Shown here: positions 35,397 to 44,668 of the stretch, one piece after another | How positions within the stretch are numbered: the first letter of the stretch is position 1 | Layout: each line of letters opens with the position of its first letter | Assembly: GCA_023400055.1 (NCBI GenBank) | Contig: JAEXFN010000039.1 | Location: 1 to 63,663 of the forward strand | Direction: 5' to 3' | DNA: 63,663 bases | Source of the DNA: Bacillota bacterium | GTDB taxonomy: Bacteria > Bacillota > UBA4882 > UBA8346 | Translations under genes and position numbers: made by a program | The notes under the pieces: model-generated | Told to the model about the DNA's origin: nothing | The model's database searches: none | What the model saw: only the letters and a program-made list of their open reading frames with translations

Positions 35397-37058
35397 ATGT
35401 TTTGCTATCAATGTGAGCAGACCGCGCAGGGTTCGGGTTGCACCGCGGCCGGGGTGTGCGGCAAAGACCATGCCACTGCGGCGCTTCAGGATCTGCTGTT
35501 CTACGCTTCCGAAGGGATCGCCCAATATACGTGGCGCGCCCGGCAATTGGGCGCGCCGGACCGGGAAATCGACCGGTTTATCTTAAAAGCCTTATTTACC
35601 ACGGTAACCAATGTCAATTTCGATCCCGAGCGTTTGCGGGGATTGCTCACCAAAGCCGCCGAATTCAAAGAAAAGGCCAAAAAGCTTTATGAAGCGGCCT
35701 GTACTAAAGCGAGCCGACAACCGGAATCCCCGTCAGGACCGGCGGAATGGCAACTCGCCGCCGATTTGCCCGGATTGATCGCGCAGGGAGAAAGCCATTC
35801 CATCGAACACGACCGCAACCGTCACGGCCATGATCGGACGGGGTTGAAGAATTTGGTGGTCACCGGCTTGAAAGGAATGGCCGCTTATGCCGAGCATGCC
35901 CGGGACCTGGGGGTGGAGGACGACAATGTCTACGCGTTCTTCCTGGATACTCTGGATTTTCTGACCCGGGAGAAATTCAGCATCGATGAGTTGCTCGGCC
36001 GGTCCTTAAAGATCGGCGAGATTAATCTGCGGGTCATGGAGATGCTGGATCAGGCCAATACCACCGCTTTCGGTCATCCGGTGCCGACGCCGGTCCGGAT
36101 TGCGCCGGTCCGGGGGAAGGCGATCCTTATCTCCGGCCATGATCTGAAGGATCTGGAAGAATTATTGAAGCAGACCGCCGGCAAGGGGATTAACATTTAT
36201 ACCCACGGCGAGATGATCCCGGCCCACGGTTATCCCAAACTCAAGCAATACCCGCATCTGGTCGGCAATTACGGCGGCGCCTGGCAATCGCAGCGCGAAG
36301 AGTTTGAGAAGTTTCCGGGGGCCATTCTGATGACCACCAACTGTATTCAGAAACCGAAGGACGCTTACCGCGGCCGCATCTTTACCAGCGGCTTGGTGGC
36401 CTGGCCGGGAGTGGCCCACATCGAAAATCGCGATTTCGGGCCGGTGATCGCGGCGGCGTTGCGGGAGCCCGGGTTCGACCATGACGAGCCGGAGAAGACC
36501 ATTATGGTCGGGTTCGCCCGGAACGCGGTCCTGGGAGTGGCTCCCAAGATCGTGGCAATGGTCAAGCGGGGGGCGATCCGCCATTTCTTCCTGGTCGGCG
36601 GGTGCGACGGAGCCAAACCGGGCCGCGACTATTATACCCAGTTCGCCATGCAGGTGCCGAAGGATTGCGTGATTCTCACGTTGGCCTGCGGCAAGTATCG
36701 CTTTAACAAATTGGATTTTGGCGAGATCGAGGGAATTCCGCGGCTGTTGGATATCGGGCAGTGTAACGACGCTTATTCGGCGATCAAGATCGCGGTGGCG
36801 CTGGCCGAGGCTTTTGAGGTGGGCGTCAATGACCTGCCGCTGTCGCTGGTACTCTCCTGGTACGAGCAGAAGGCCGTCTGTATTCTACTGACCTTGCTGC
36901 ACTTAGGAATCAAAAACATCCGGATCGGTCCGAGCCTGCCGGCGTTTATCACGCCAGCGGCTTATCAGGTGTTAAAGGACAAATTTAACTTGTTGCCGAT
37001 TACCACTCCGGAGCGGGATTTGGAAACCATCCTGGGCCCGGTTCCGGCGGGGACCTGA
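35397..37058 (+). CDS. hcp: Hydroxylamine reductase / hybrid-cluster protein
   Basis: A 553-residue Hcp. The N-terminal cubane ligands are C3, C6, C15 and C21 (C-x2-C-x8-C-x5-C, the class I spacing of anaerobes). Hybrid-cluster ligand regions follow: YTHGEMIPAHGYP, MTTNCIQKP, GGCDGAKPGRDYYT, LACGKYRFNKLDFG and DIGQCNDAYSA. The enzyme reduces hydroxylamine or NO and protects against nitrosative stress in the cytosol. I chose ATG 35397 after AAAGGAGGAG; a TTG two codons upstream is less likely. No clear HcpR or NsrR operator was found in 35266-35396, only an isolated TGTGAC half. Confidence 0.95.
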   Translation: MFCYQCEQTAQGSGCTAAGVCGKDHATAALQDLLFYASEGIAQYTWRARQLGAPDREIDRFILKALFTTVTNVNFDPERLRGLLTKAAEFKEKAKKLYEAACTKASRQPESPSGPAEWQLAADLPGLIAQGESHSIEHDRNRHGHDRTGLKNLVVTGLKGMAAYAEHARDLGVEDDNVYAFFLDTLDFLTREKFSIDELLGRSLKIGEINLRVMEMLDQANTTAFGHPVPTPVRIAPVRGKAILISGHDLKDLEELLKQTAGKGINIYTHGEMIPAHGYPKLKQYPHLVGNYGGAWQSQREEFEKFPGAILMTTNCIQKPKDAYRGRIFTSGLVAWPGVAHIENRDFGPVIAAALREPGFDHDEPEKTIMVGFARNAVLGVAPKIVAMVKRGAIRHFFLVGGCDGAKPGRDYYTQFAMQVPKDCVILTLACGKYRFNKLDFGEIEGIPRLLDIGQCNDAYSAIKIAVALAEAFEVGVNDLPLSLVLSWYEQKAVCILLTLLHLGIKNIRIGPSLPAFITPAAYQVLKDKFNLLPITTPERDLETILGPVPAGT

Positions 37059-37108
37059 TTCCGCAACGGATCGGTCAAGATAGGGATCAACCCGCTGGCG
37101 CATCGTGA

Positions 37109-37735
37109 TTAACTGTTTTTCAGTTTGTGTTTCGAGCGCTGCCAGATGAATCCCAGCACGAGTCCGCCGATGACGATGACCAGGATTAGGCGGCTCCAGG
37201 AACTGATGCGCCGCCACTGGCTCAAGACCAGCTCCCAATTGCGGCCGAACAACCGGCCCAGCGCCGCGAGGATTCCGAAGAAGATCAGATTGCTGCCGCA
37301 GATAGCGCCGAGCGCCGGCAGGGGACGGAGCCGGAGCACGCCGCAACAGAGAATGGAGCAGAAGCTCATGCCGGGGATCAGTTTTCCCACAAAGACGGTC
37401 CAGACGCCGTATCGCTCAAACCAGGCGAGACTCCGCTGGTAAATGGCCTCTGTCACCCAGCGGCTTAAAAATGTCTCGGTGATCAGCGCCTTGCCGTAAC
37501 GCGTTCCCAACAGATAAAGGATTGTGCCGCTGAGCGACATCCCGGCACTGACGGCGACGATGATAACCGGCAGCGAACCGTGGCCGAGCCCCGAGAGATA
37601 ACCGCCAATGACCGTGGCCGACTCCAGCGGCAGCGGCGGGAAGAACAGATTGGCGGCCGCCACGGCAAAGAAGATCACAAAGAGCAGCCAAGGCTGATCG
37701 CTGATGGAGAAGACCTGGTTGACTAAGCCGTGCAT
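37109..37735 (-). CDS. DedA-family membrane protein
   Basis: A 208-residue polytopic protein of the DedA/SNARE-associated family: LESATVIGGYLSGLG, GTRYGKAL and the conserved GKLIPGMSFCSILCCGV (usually G-x-F-x-P-x-x-R; here the arginine position is altered). DedA proteins move undecaprenyl phosphate or other lipids and support proton motive force. I chose the ATG at 37735 after GGGAGGGAG; longer in-frame starts to 37918 lack a Shine-Dalgarno. Convergent with hcp, divergent from uxuA. Confidence 0.8.
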   Translation of the reverse strand: MHGLVNQVFSISDQPWLLFVIFFAVAAANLFFPPLPLESATVIGGYLSGLGHGSLPVIIVAVSAGMSLSGTILYLLGTRYGKALITETFLSRWVTEAIYQRSLAWFERYGVWTVFVGKLIPGMSFCSILCCGVLRLRPLPALGAICGSNLIFFGILAALGRLFGRNWELVLSQWRRISSWSRLILVIVIGGLVLGFIWQRSKHKLKNS

Positions 37736-38014
37736 GCTCCCTCCCGCTGAACGGGCGGCGCTTCCCGTTCCGTCCGTCGCTCCCTTGGGATAGTACAAAT
37801 CATAGTATGCCATTTTTTTACCGCAAACCCTGTCATTTTGCGAAAGTGACGGGGAATTTTTACAAATATATAATGTGGAAATTCTACAAATATCATAAGA
37901 TAATCCATGTTCAGGCACTGGAGGAGATGTTAAGGTATAAGCTGAATCCGATTTGAAAAAATCGCGGTTCAGTGCAGCAAAGCAATTATTTTAATTAAAA
38001 AGGATTGAGCAGCT

Positions 38015-39088
38015 ATGAAAATGATTTTACGTTGGTTCGGCGAGAATGATGACAGCGTCGCGTTGTGGCAAATCCGCCAGATCCCGGGAGTGTCAGGGAT
38101 CGCCGGCGCGTTGCAGGATATTCCCGTCGGCGAGGTCTGGCCGCAGGAGCGGATCGACGCTCTGAAGAGCCAGGTGAATCAGGTAGGTCTTGCGATGGAA
38201 GTGATCGAAAGCGTCAATATTCATGACGATATCAAGCTCGGCGTCCCTTCCCGGGATCAGTACATCGAATATTATCAACAGACCATCCGCAACCTGGGCA
38301 AAGCCGGCGTTAAGGTGATCTGTTACAATTTCATGCCGGTATTCGACTGGACCCGTTCCGATCTGGCCAAACCGCTGGCGGACGGTTCTACGGTCCTTTC
38401 CTATGAGGAGCGGTTGATTCCCGAAGACCCGATGAAAATGATGGAAGAGATCGAACGGAACGCCAACGGTTTTTCGATGCCCGGCTGGGAACCCGAACGC
38501 CTCAAAGAGCTAAAGCTGCTGTTTGAAAAGTATGCCGGCTTGAATGGGGAAAAGCTCACCGCCAATCTCAAATATTTCTTGGAAGCGATTATCCCGGTTT
38601 GCGAGGAAGCGGACGTAAAGATGGCGATCCATCCCGACGACCCGGCATGGCCCATCTTCGGACTGCCGCGGATCGTCAACTCCCGCGAAAATCTGATGAC
38701 GCTGGTCAAACTGGTGGATAGTCCGTATAACGGCTTAACGCTCTGCACCGGTTCGCTGGGTTCCAACCCGGAGAACAATGTTCCGGAGATCCTCCGCGAA
38801 TTCAGCGCCATGGGTCGGATCCATTTCGCCCATGTCCGGAACATCAAGATCGAGAGTTACCGCAATTTCCATGAGGTTTCCCACCTGTCGAGCGATGGCT
38901 CGCTGGATATGTTCGCGATCATGAAAGCGCTGTATGATACCGGATTCAACGGATACATTCGGCCCGATCACGGCCGGATGATTTGGGGCGAAAAAGCCCG
39001 TCCGGGTTATGGCCTGTACGACCGGGCGCTCGGCGTCACCTATCTGAACGGCCTGTGGGAAGCCCTCAGCAAAACCTACCCCCGCTAA
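38015..39088 (+). CDS. uxuA: Mannonate dehydratase
   Basis: A 357-residue UxuA: LRWFGENDDSVALWQIRQIP, ESVNIHDDIKLG, CYNFMPVFDWTRSDLA, AIHPDDPAWPIFGLPRIV, LCTGSLGSNPENNV, FAHVRNIK and RPDHGRM, the canonical metal and substrate regions. It dehydrates D-mannonate to 2-keto-3-deoxygluconate in hexuronate breakdown. The start ATG 38015 has a modest AAGGATTGAG upstream. The other hexuronate genes (uxaC, uxuB, kdgK) are not in the window. An AraC regulator follows after about 110 bp. Confidence 0.95.
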   Translation: MKMILRWFGENDDSVALWQIRQIPGVSGIAGALQDIPVGEVWPQERIDALKSQVNQVGLAMEVIESVNIHDDIKLGVPSRDQYIEYYQQTIRNLGKAGVKVICYNFMPVFDWTRSDLAKPLADGSTVLSYEERLIPEDPMKMMEEIERNANGFSMPGWEPERLKELKLLFEKYAGLNGEKLTANLKYFLEAIIPVCEEADVKMAIHPDDPAWPIFGLPRIVNSRENLMTLVKLVDSPYNGLTLCTGSLGSNPENNVPEILREFSAMGRIHFAHVRNIKIESYRNFHEVSHLSSDGSLDMFAIMKALYDTGFNGYIRPDHGRMIWGEKARPGYGLYDRALGVTYLNGLWEALSKTYPR

Positions 39089-39199
39089 AGCAAAGCGGGT
39101 GGCTGCCGGATTGCCGGGAGTGATTCCCGTAAAATTAGGAAACAAGTTCCTATAAGCCCGGGAGGAACTGCGGCCGATGAATTAGATGGGTGATCCATA

Positions 39200-40093
39200 A
39201 TGGCGATCTTTCAGGGTTATTGTCTGGATGAAAAAGTTCATCCCAGCAATCCGTTGCAGAATATTTTTCCCCATTTTACGCATATCGTGGACCGGAGTTC
39301 GACGCCCCAGTGGACGTTGGCTCCGGCCTGCCATCCGCCTCACAATCTGATCCTGATCTATGATGGGGTGGCGACCTATGGCAGCGGTGATTCGGACGTC
39401 GAATACCGGGCGGTGCCGGGGGATTTGATTTATTTCAAGGCCGGCGAGTTTCGCTGGGGTAAGACATCGCCCGATCACTTGATGAAGTGCTACGCGGTGG
39501 ATTTTTTCTATACTTGCCCGATCTGGAGGGATGGCCATTGGGAAATGGCCGAACCCCCGTTGCCGCTGGATACCTTCCAGCGGATCGACGACAGCTATGT
39601 TTATCACCAGCTGCTGACGTTATTCCGCGAACTGACCAACATCTGGACGGTAGGCCGGCCCAACCGCATTATGGAGTGCCGTTCGTTGTTCATCGAGATC
39701 ATCAGCTTGCTCTTGCTCTGGAAATCGGGCAACGGCGCCAACTTTATCCAGGTGCAGAAGGTCGATCAGGTCATCCGCCACATGATGGAGCATTATGCCG
39801 AAAACTTGACCTTGCGCGACCTCAGCGCGCTGGTGCGGATCAGCCCGTCTTATCTGGGAAGCATCTTTAAGAAGGTGACCGGCCGCTCACCCATCGACTA
39901 CTTGATCGAGATCCGTTTGGGCAAGGCCAAGGAAATGCTGCGCGACGGCCATCCGGTGCTGGAGGTCGCTGCCAAAACCGGTTTTAACGATGCGTTCTAT
40001 TTCAGCAAATGCTTTAAGGAACGGGAAGGGATCCCGCCGTCCCATTTCGCCGCCGGTTCCCAGCCGGAACGGGTTGAGCGGAGCAGCGGATGA
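39200..40093 (+). CDS. AraC-family transcriptional regulator
   Basis: A 297-residue regulator: N-terminal cupin-like half (with PPHNLILIYDGVATYG and PGDLIYFKAGEFRWG) and C-terminal AraC HTH pair (residues about 195-290, TLRDLSALVRISPSYLGSIF and GFNDAFYFSKCFKEREG). It follows uxuA and precedes the LacI regulator, so it probably controls uxuA-linked or nearby sugar genes. The start ATG 39200 has a weak ribosome-binding site. Its effector is unknown. Confidence 0.88.
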   Translation: MAIFQGYCLDEKVHPSNPLQNIFPHFTHIVDRSSTPQWTLAPACHPPHNLILIYDGVATYGSGDSDVEYRAVPGDLIYFKAGEFRWGKTSPDHLMKCYAVDFFYTCPIWRDGHWEMAEPPLPLDTFQRIDDSYVYHQLLTLFRELTNIWTVGRPNRIMECRSLFIEIISLLLLWKSGNGANFIQVQKVDQVIRHMMEHYAENLTLRDLSALVRISPSYLGSIFKKVTGRSPIDYLIEIRLGKAKEMLRDGHPVLEVAAKTGFNDAFYFSKCFKEREGIPPSHFAAGSQPERVERSSG

Positions 40094-40172
40094 AGGAATG
40101 CTCTACGCCTTGAGTTTTATGATGGCGGAATATTCTTTATTTGATTAACTAATTTGATACAATTAAATTTGA

Positions 40173-40206
40173 CCGTGGGTGCAAACCCGCGGTTTGTTTC
40201 ATTTTT
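40173..40206 (+). terminator. Terminator after the AraC regulator
   Basis: Stem CCGTGGGT (40173-40180) with ACCCGCGG (40185-40192), one G-U pair, GCAA loop, then TTTGTTTCATTTTT. Confidence 0.8.
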
Positions 40207-40251
40207 AAGGAGATAAGGGATAGAAAACGGATATTACAAAGAAGTTACCGA

Positions 40252-40280
40252 TTGACAAAATTTAACCGATGGGGTATTCT
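40252..40280 (+). promoter_or_regulatory. Strong SigA-type promoter of the lacI-type gene and ABC operon
   Basis: -35 TTGACA (40252-40257), exactly 17 bp, -10 TATTCT (40275-40280). The operators begin eight bases downstream and so cover the start site. Confidence 0.88.
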
Positions 40281-40287
40281 TTTGCTA

Positions 40288-40313
40288 GAAAACGTTTTCG
40301 TGAAATCGTTTTC
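40288..40313. promoter_or_regulatory. Tandem LacI-family operators
   Basis: Perfect dyad GAAAACGTTTTC (40288-40299) and an imperfect copy GAAATCGTTTTC (40302-40313), centre to centre 14 bp. They are of the central-CpG type bound by LacI/GalR proteins and lie directly downstream of the -10 box, so repression and autoregulation by the next gene's product are likely. Confidence 0.78.
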
Positions 40314-40406
40314 TAAATCGTTTGTTACTTAAACATCGCTGATTAGCTGGGATTGCCAGATATTCCGCACCTAAATACTATTATCGTAAACCTGATTGGA
40401 GGATAC

Positions 40407-41429
40407 ATGCAAAGCGATACAGTCAAGAAGATAAGCATCAAGGATGTGGCTAAGGAAGCCGGTGTTTCGATTACGACAGTTTCCCGGGTGTTGAATAACT
40501 CATACCCGGTGAATGAGCAGACCAAGCAGAAGGTGCTGGAGATGGTCGAGAAGCTCAATTTTCAACCCAACGCTATCGCCCGGGGTCTGGTTAGCAAGAG
40601 AACCCATACCATCGGGATCTCCGTTCCCTATATCACCAATATGTTTTTCCCTGAAGTAGTACAAGGAATCGCCGATCAGTTGAAACGGATCGACTACAGT
40701 CTGATCCTGTCGCATACCCAAGGTAACGGTGACGAAGAGATGAAAGTCATCCAGAATTTTCTCAATCGGCAGGTGGATGGGATCATTATTATCGATCCGT
40801 TTATCGAGTCGGTACCGCTCGATTTTTACCATGAGATTCATGCTCAGGTTCCGACGGTGATCGTCAATAAATATTTCCCCAGCGATGAATTGGTTTTTGT
40901 GATCAACGATGAAAAGCGGGGCGCTTATGAAGGGACCGATTACTTACTGCGGCTGGGTCACCGTAAACTGGTATTCATCAGCGGCTTCAATGGATATGCC
41001 AGCAATGTGAAACGGGAAGGTTTCTTACAAGCTTTGGTCGATCAGCGGATCGCAGACGATGATTATCTGATTCTGGAAGGGGATTTTACCAGCGAAGGCA
41101 CTTATCGTCTGTTGAAAAAAGAGATGAAACGGATTAAAAACTACAGCGCGATCTTTTGCGCCAACGACCTGATGGCCATCGGAGCGATTAAAGCGTTGCG
41201 CTCCCAAGGGTACCAAGTCCCGCAAGACTTTTCGGTGCTGGGGTTCGATAATATCGGGATCTCTTCCTTGTTCATCCCCGGAATCACCACGGTATCGCAG
41301 AATATCTACGATCTGGGAAGGGTCTCCGGCCAGACCATCATCAAACTCCTGGATCAGAAGAAAGTGCCGGCGCAGCATGTCTTAAAGACCAGCCTGGTCC
41401 TGCGCGAGTCCTGTCAGGAGGCAAGGTAA
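40407..41429 (+). CDS. LacI-family transcriptional regulator
   Basis: A 340-residue repressor: N-terminal HTH (ISIKDVAKEAGVSITTVSRV, residues about 9-28), hinge QPNAIARGLVSKRTHTIG, then a periplasmic-binding-protein-like sensor (PYITNMFFPEVVQGI, FCANDLMAIGAIKAL, LGFDNIGISSLFIPGITTV). I chose ATG 40407 after TTGGAGGA; the frame is open to 40353 without a ribosome-binding site. It sits at the head of the ABC-alpha-galactosidase genes with operators directly upstream. The inducer is probably a galactoside or its product. Confidence 0.92.
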   Translation: MQSDTVKKISIKDVAKEAGVSITTVSRVLNNSYPVNEQTKQKVLEMVEKLNFQPNAIARGLVSKRTHTIGISVPYITNMFFPEVVQGIADQLKRIDYSLILSHTQGNGDEEMKVIQNFLNRQVDGIIIIDPFIESVPLDFYHEIHAQVPTVIVNKYFPSDELVFVINDEKRGAYEGTDYLLRLGHRKLVFISGFNGYASNVKREGFLQALVDQRIADDDYLILEGDFTSEGTYRLLKKEMKRIKNYSAIFCANDLMAIGAIKALRSQGYQVPQDFSVLGFDNIGISSLFIPGITTVSQNIYDLGRVSGQTIIKLLDQKKVPAQHVLKTSLVLRESCQEAR

Positions 41430-41518
41430 TCCGATTTTAAAGGCTTCCATGGCGATCGGTATTCCGACGGAGCAATCTCCGGCGGATGCGATAAAAAGAA
41501 AAAAGAGGAGGAGTTGTC

Positions 41519-42805
41519 GTGATCAAAAAAATCCTATTTTTCGGCGTCATCTTTTGTATGGCTCTGAGCGGTTCGTTCGAAGTCTGGGGCAAGGCCGCGG
41601 CTCCGGTGACCATCAACTTTACCTATTGGGCCAGCGCCAGCGCTGAAGATGCCGCGTTTGACAGCTTGGTCGCCAAATTCCAGAAGAAGTACCCCAACAT
41701 CATCGTCAATAAACAGGGCGGACCATTCAAGGACTACTATACCAAACTGGAGACGCGGATCGCCGGCAATGACGCGCCGGATGTCACCCGCATCCAATAC
41801 CAGCAGATCGGCAGATATGCCTCCAACGGCGTGCTGCTGAACATCACTAACAAGCTCGGCAAGGATTATAGTAAGGATTTTAACCCGGCGCTCTGGAACG
41901 CGGTATCGTATAAAAACGCCGCGTATGCCATTCCGCACCATACCGATACCCTGGCGGTCTTCTACAATAAAACCTACTTCGATCAATTGGGAATCAAAGC
42001 CCCCGACAAACTCGAGAACGCCTGGACCTGGGATGAGTTTCTGGCCATCGCCCGACGGCTCAAGAAAGAGAACAAGGCGCAATACGGGTTCGCCGTCAAT
42101 TGGATCTATGGCAACGCCTACCGCTGGCTGCCGTTTCTGTATCAGAAAGGCGGCGCCGTCCTTTCGCCGAATCTCAAAAAGTGCGTGATCAACTCACCGG
42201 AAGCGTTGGATGCGCTCAAAATGACCGCCAGTTTCTTCAAGGAAGGTCTGGTGCCGGCGGGAACCAGCGTTAAGGGAACCGAGAACCTCAACATGCTCTT
42301 CGCTACCGGCGTCACCGGGATGCTGATCTCCGGCAACTGGGTGATTCCCTATTTTGAACAGAACATGACCAATTACAGCTATGGCGTCACTTATATGCCG
42401 CGCGGCAAAGCGATGGCCTCGGATCTTGGCGGCAACGCCCTGGCGGTTTTGAAAAAATCGAAACACCCCCAGGAAGCCTTGACGTTCATCAAGTTCATGA
42501 CGGAAGAGGAGAACATGAAGGAATTCGTGGAGAAAGGCATGTTCCTGCCGGTCCGGAATAGCCTCTCCGCCGATAAGATGAGCTACGCCATCAAACCCGA
42601 TCTGATGCGGCTCTTCGTCAATCAGGCCAAGACCATCCCCAATCACATGGCCCAAACCATCAGCCAGCCGAGCATGACTAAGATCAACAAGGTGCTCACC
42701 GATGAGCTGGATCTGGTCTTCACCCAAGGCAAGGATGAGAAAGAGGCCCTGAAGGAGATGCAAACCCAGATCGATAAGATTCTCAAAGAGAAGAACTGGG
42801 ATTGA
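41519..42805 (+). CDS. Sugar ABC transporter, substrate-binding protein (family 1)
   Basis: A 428-residue CUT1 binding protein. Signal peptide residues about 1-27 ending in VWGKAAAP; a cysteine at residue 13 is not in a lipobox. Typical segments: VTINFTYWASASAEDAAFDS, YAIPHHTDTLAVFYNKTYFD, WTWDEFLAIARRLKKENK and GVTGMLISGNWVIPYFEQ. GTG 41519 follows GAGGAGGAG closely and is the likely start. The downstream GH36 alpha-galactosidase suggests raffinose-family, melibiose-like or galactomannan-derived oligosaccharides. Confidence 0.9.
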   Translation: MIKKILFFGVIFCMALSGSFEVWGKAAAPVTINFTYWASASAEDAAFDSLVAKFQKKYPNIIVNKQGGPFKDYYTKLETRIAGNDAPDVTRIQYQQIGRYASNGVLLNITNKLGKDYSKDFNPALWNAVSYKNAAYAIPHHTDTLAVFYNKTYFDQLGIKAPDKLENAWTWDEFLAIARRLKKENKAQYGFAVNWIYGNAYRWLPFLYQKGGAVLSPNLKKCVINSPEALDALKMTASFFKEGLVPAGTSVKGTENLNMLFATGVTGMLISGNWVIPYFEQNMTNYSYGVTYMPRGKAMASDLGGNALAVLKKSKHPQEALTFIKFMTEEENMKEFVEKGMFLPVRNSLSADKMSYAIKPDLMRLFVNQAKTIPNHMAQTISQPSMTKINKVLTDELDLVFTQGKDEKEALKEMQTQIDKILKEKNWD

Positions 42806-42813
42806 GGTTCGGA

Positions 42814-42844
42814 AAGGTCTGCGGGGTGGACCCCCGCAGACCTT
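42814..42844 (+). other. Intercistronic hairpin between binding protein and permease
   Basis: Perfect 13-bp stem AAGGTCTGCGGGG (42814-42826) with CCCCGCAGACCTT (42832-42844), 5-nt loop, no T-run. Same place and style as the hairpins at 13831 and 51226. Confidence 0.78.
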
Positions 42845-42956
42845 CTGTGGTAAAACCAAGCCTCGAACTAAAATTCTTCGCAGACGATTTTCCGATTCCG
42901 GGATTTTATCCCATGGCTTTTAGAAGTGAACGACTGTACTTGGAGGCGATCGCCCG

Positions 42957-43838
42957 ATGTCGACGCAATCGGCCAAAACAGCGCGGACCCGGTTCAACCT
43001 TACCCCGTATCTGTTTCTGGCTCCCAATTTGATTCTGTTTCTCACATTCATGTTCATCCCCATCGGCTATGCCTTTTACATCAGCCTGACCCAGTGGAGC
43101 CTGATCGGTTCGCCGCACTGGGTGGGATTGGCCAACTTCGTCCGGCTGTTGGGAGAACGCGAGTTCTGGATCAGCATGTGGAATACGCTTTATTATACGG
43201 TTACCACCGTGCCGGCCAGCATGTTTCTGGGTCTGCTCGGCGCGATTCTGCTCAACCGGCGGATCCCCTGCAAAGGACTCCTGCGGGGCTCCTTCTTCGC
43301 GCCGGCCGTGACTTCGCTGGTGGCGGCGGGGTTAATCTGGCAATGGATCTTCAGTACCGATTACGGGATCATCAATTATTTCCTGACCGGCATCGGGCTG
43401 AAGCCCCAACCCTGGCTGACCAGCAATGCCTTGGCCATGCCCTCGGTGATCGTGGCCACGCTGTGGATTCGCAGCGGTTATTGCATGGTAATTTACCTGG
43501 CCGGGCTGCAAGGCATCCCCAAAGAGTATTACGAAGCCGCCGAGATCGACGGTGCCGGGAAGTTTTCCCAATTCAAATACATCACCTGGCCGTTGTTGAG
43601 CTCGACCACTACTTTCTTGCTGGTTATCTGCGTGATCTACGGTTTCATGGCCTTTGACCTGTTATACGTGATGACCGGCGGCGGGCCGGGCTTCTCCACC
43701 ACCGTGATGGTTCATTACATCTACCAGCAAGCTTTCAGCGTCGGCGAGATGGGTTATGCCACGGCCGCGGCGGTGATCTTATTCTTGTTGATATTCTCGT
43801 TGACCATGTTTCATTTAAGAGAGGATCGGTCCCGATGA
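42957..43838 (+). CDS. Sugar ABC transporter permease (MalF-type)
   Basis: A 293-residue CUT1 permease, six membrane segments, EAA loop YYEAAEIDGAGKFSQFKYIT. GGAGG precedes ATG 42957. Its stop overlaps the next permease by four bases (ATGA), suggesting coupling. Confidence 0.9.
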   Translation: MSTQSAKTARTRFNLTPYLFLAPNLILFLTFMFIPIGYAFYISLTQWSLIGSPHWVGLANFVRLLGEREFWISMWNTLYYTVTTVPASMFLGLLGAILLNRRIPCKGLLRGSFFAPAVTSLVAAGLIWQWIFSTDYGIINYFLTGIGLKPQPWLTSNALAMPSVIVATLWIRSGYCMVIYLAGLQGIPKEYYEAAEIDGAGKFSQFKYITWPLLSSTTTFLLVICVIYGFMAFDLLYVMTGGGPGFSTTVMVHYIYQQAFSVGEMGYATAAAVILFLLIFSLTMFHLREDRSR

Positions 43839-44662
43839 ACAGCAGCAAACATTCGAAAAACTTCTGGATCGCGGTCCTGCTGTGGCTGGCCGCGCTGGTC
43901 ACCTTGTTTCCGTTCTTCTGGATGGGCTCGACGGCACTGAAGGGAGCCAGGGAACTGTTTCTCCGGCCGCCGGTCTTCGTGCCGCATTATCCGGAATGGC
44001 TCAATTTCGCCAAGGTCTTCACGGTGGCGCCCTTCGGCCGTTACTTCATGAACAGCGCCATCGTCGCCGGGCTCTCAGTGATCCTGACCGTCTTCATCAA
44101 TCTGCTGGCCGGGTACACCTTCGCCAAATACCGCTTCAAAGGCCGCAAGGTGCTGCTGATGATGATCGTGGCCACGATGATGGTGCCGTTTCAAGTGATC
44201 ATGGTGCCCAATTTCATCATTATCTCCGCCCTGGGCTGGCTCAACAGTTATCTGGGGCTGATCATTCCCCGGGCCGCCGAGGCTTTCGGGCTCTTCCTGA
44301 GCAAACAGTTCATGGACGACATCCCCGACGAGCTGATCGAGGCGGCGCGCATCGACGGGCAGAGCGAATTCCGGATCTTTACCGGGATCATTTTGCCCAA
44401 TTGCCGGCCGCTCATCGGCGTCCTGGCGACCTTCACCTTCATGTGGCGCTGGAACGATTTCATCTGGCCGCTGATCATCCTGAGCAAGAAAGAGATGTTT
44501 ACCGTCCAGCTGGGGATGAGCAACCTGATCGGCCAGTTTTACGTCGAATGGAACCTGTTGATGGCGGTGGCGCTCCTGTCGGTGCTGCCAGTCCTGGCTA
44601 TCTTCCTGATGTTCCAGCGCTTCTTCGTCCAAGGCATCACCACCACTGGAATGAAAGGGTAA
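43835..44662 (+). CDS. Sugar ABC transporter permease (MalG-type)
   Basis: A 275-residue CUT1 permease: LFPFFWMGSTALKGARELF, GYTFAKYRFKGRK and EAA loop LIEAARIDGQSEFRIFTGII. It pairs with the preceding permease. The alpha-galactosidase starts seven bases after its stop. No ATPase gene accompanies it. Confidence 0.9.
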   Translation: MNSSKHSKNFWIAVLLWLAALVTLFPFFWMGSTALKGARELFLRPPVFVPHYPEWLNFAKVFTVAPFGRYFMNSAIVAGLSVILTVFINLLAGYTFAKYRFKGRKVLLMMIVATMMVPFQVIMVPNFIIISALGWLNSYLGLIIPRAAEAFGLFLSKQFMDDIPDELIEAARIDGQSEFRIFTGIILPNCRPLIGVLATFTFMWRWNDFIWPLIILSKKEMFTVQLGMSNLIGQFYVEWNLLMAVALLSVLPVLAIFLMFQRFFVQGITTTGMKG

Positions 44663-44668
44663 CGCTTC

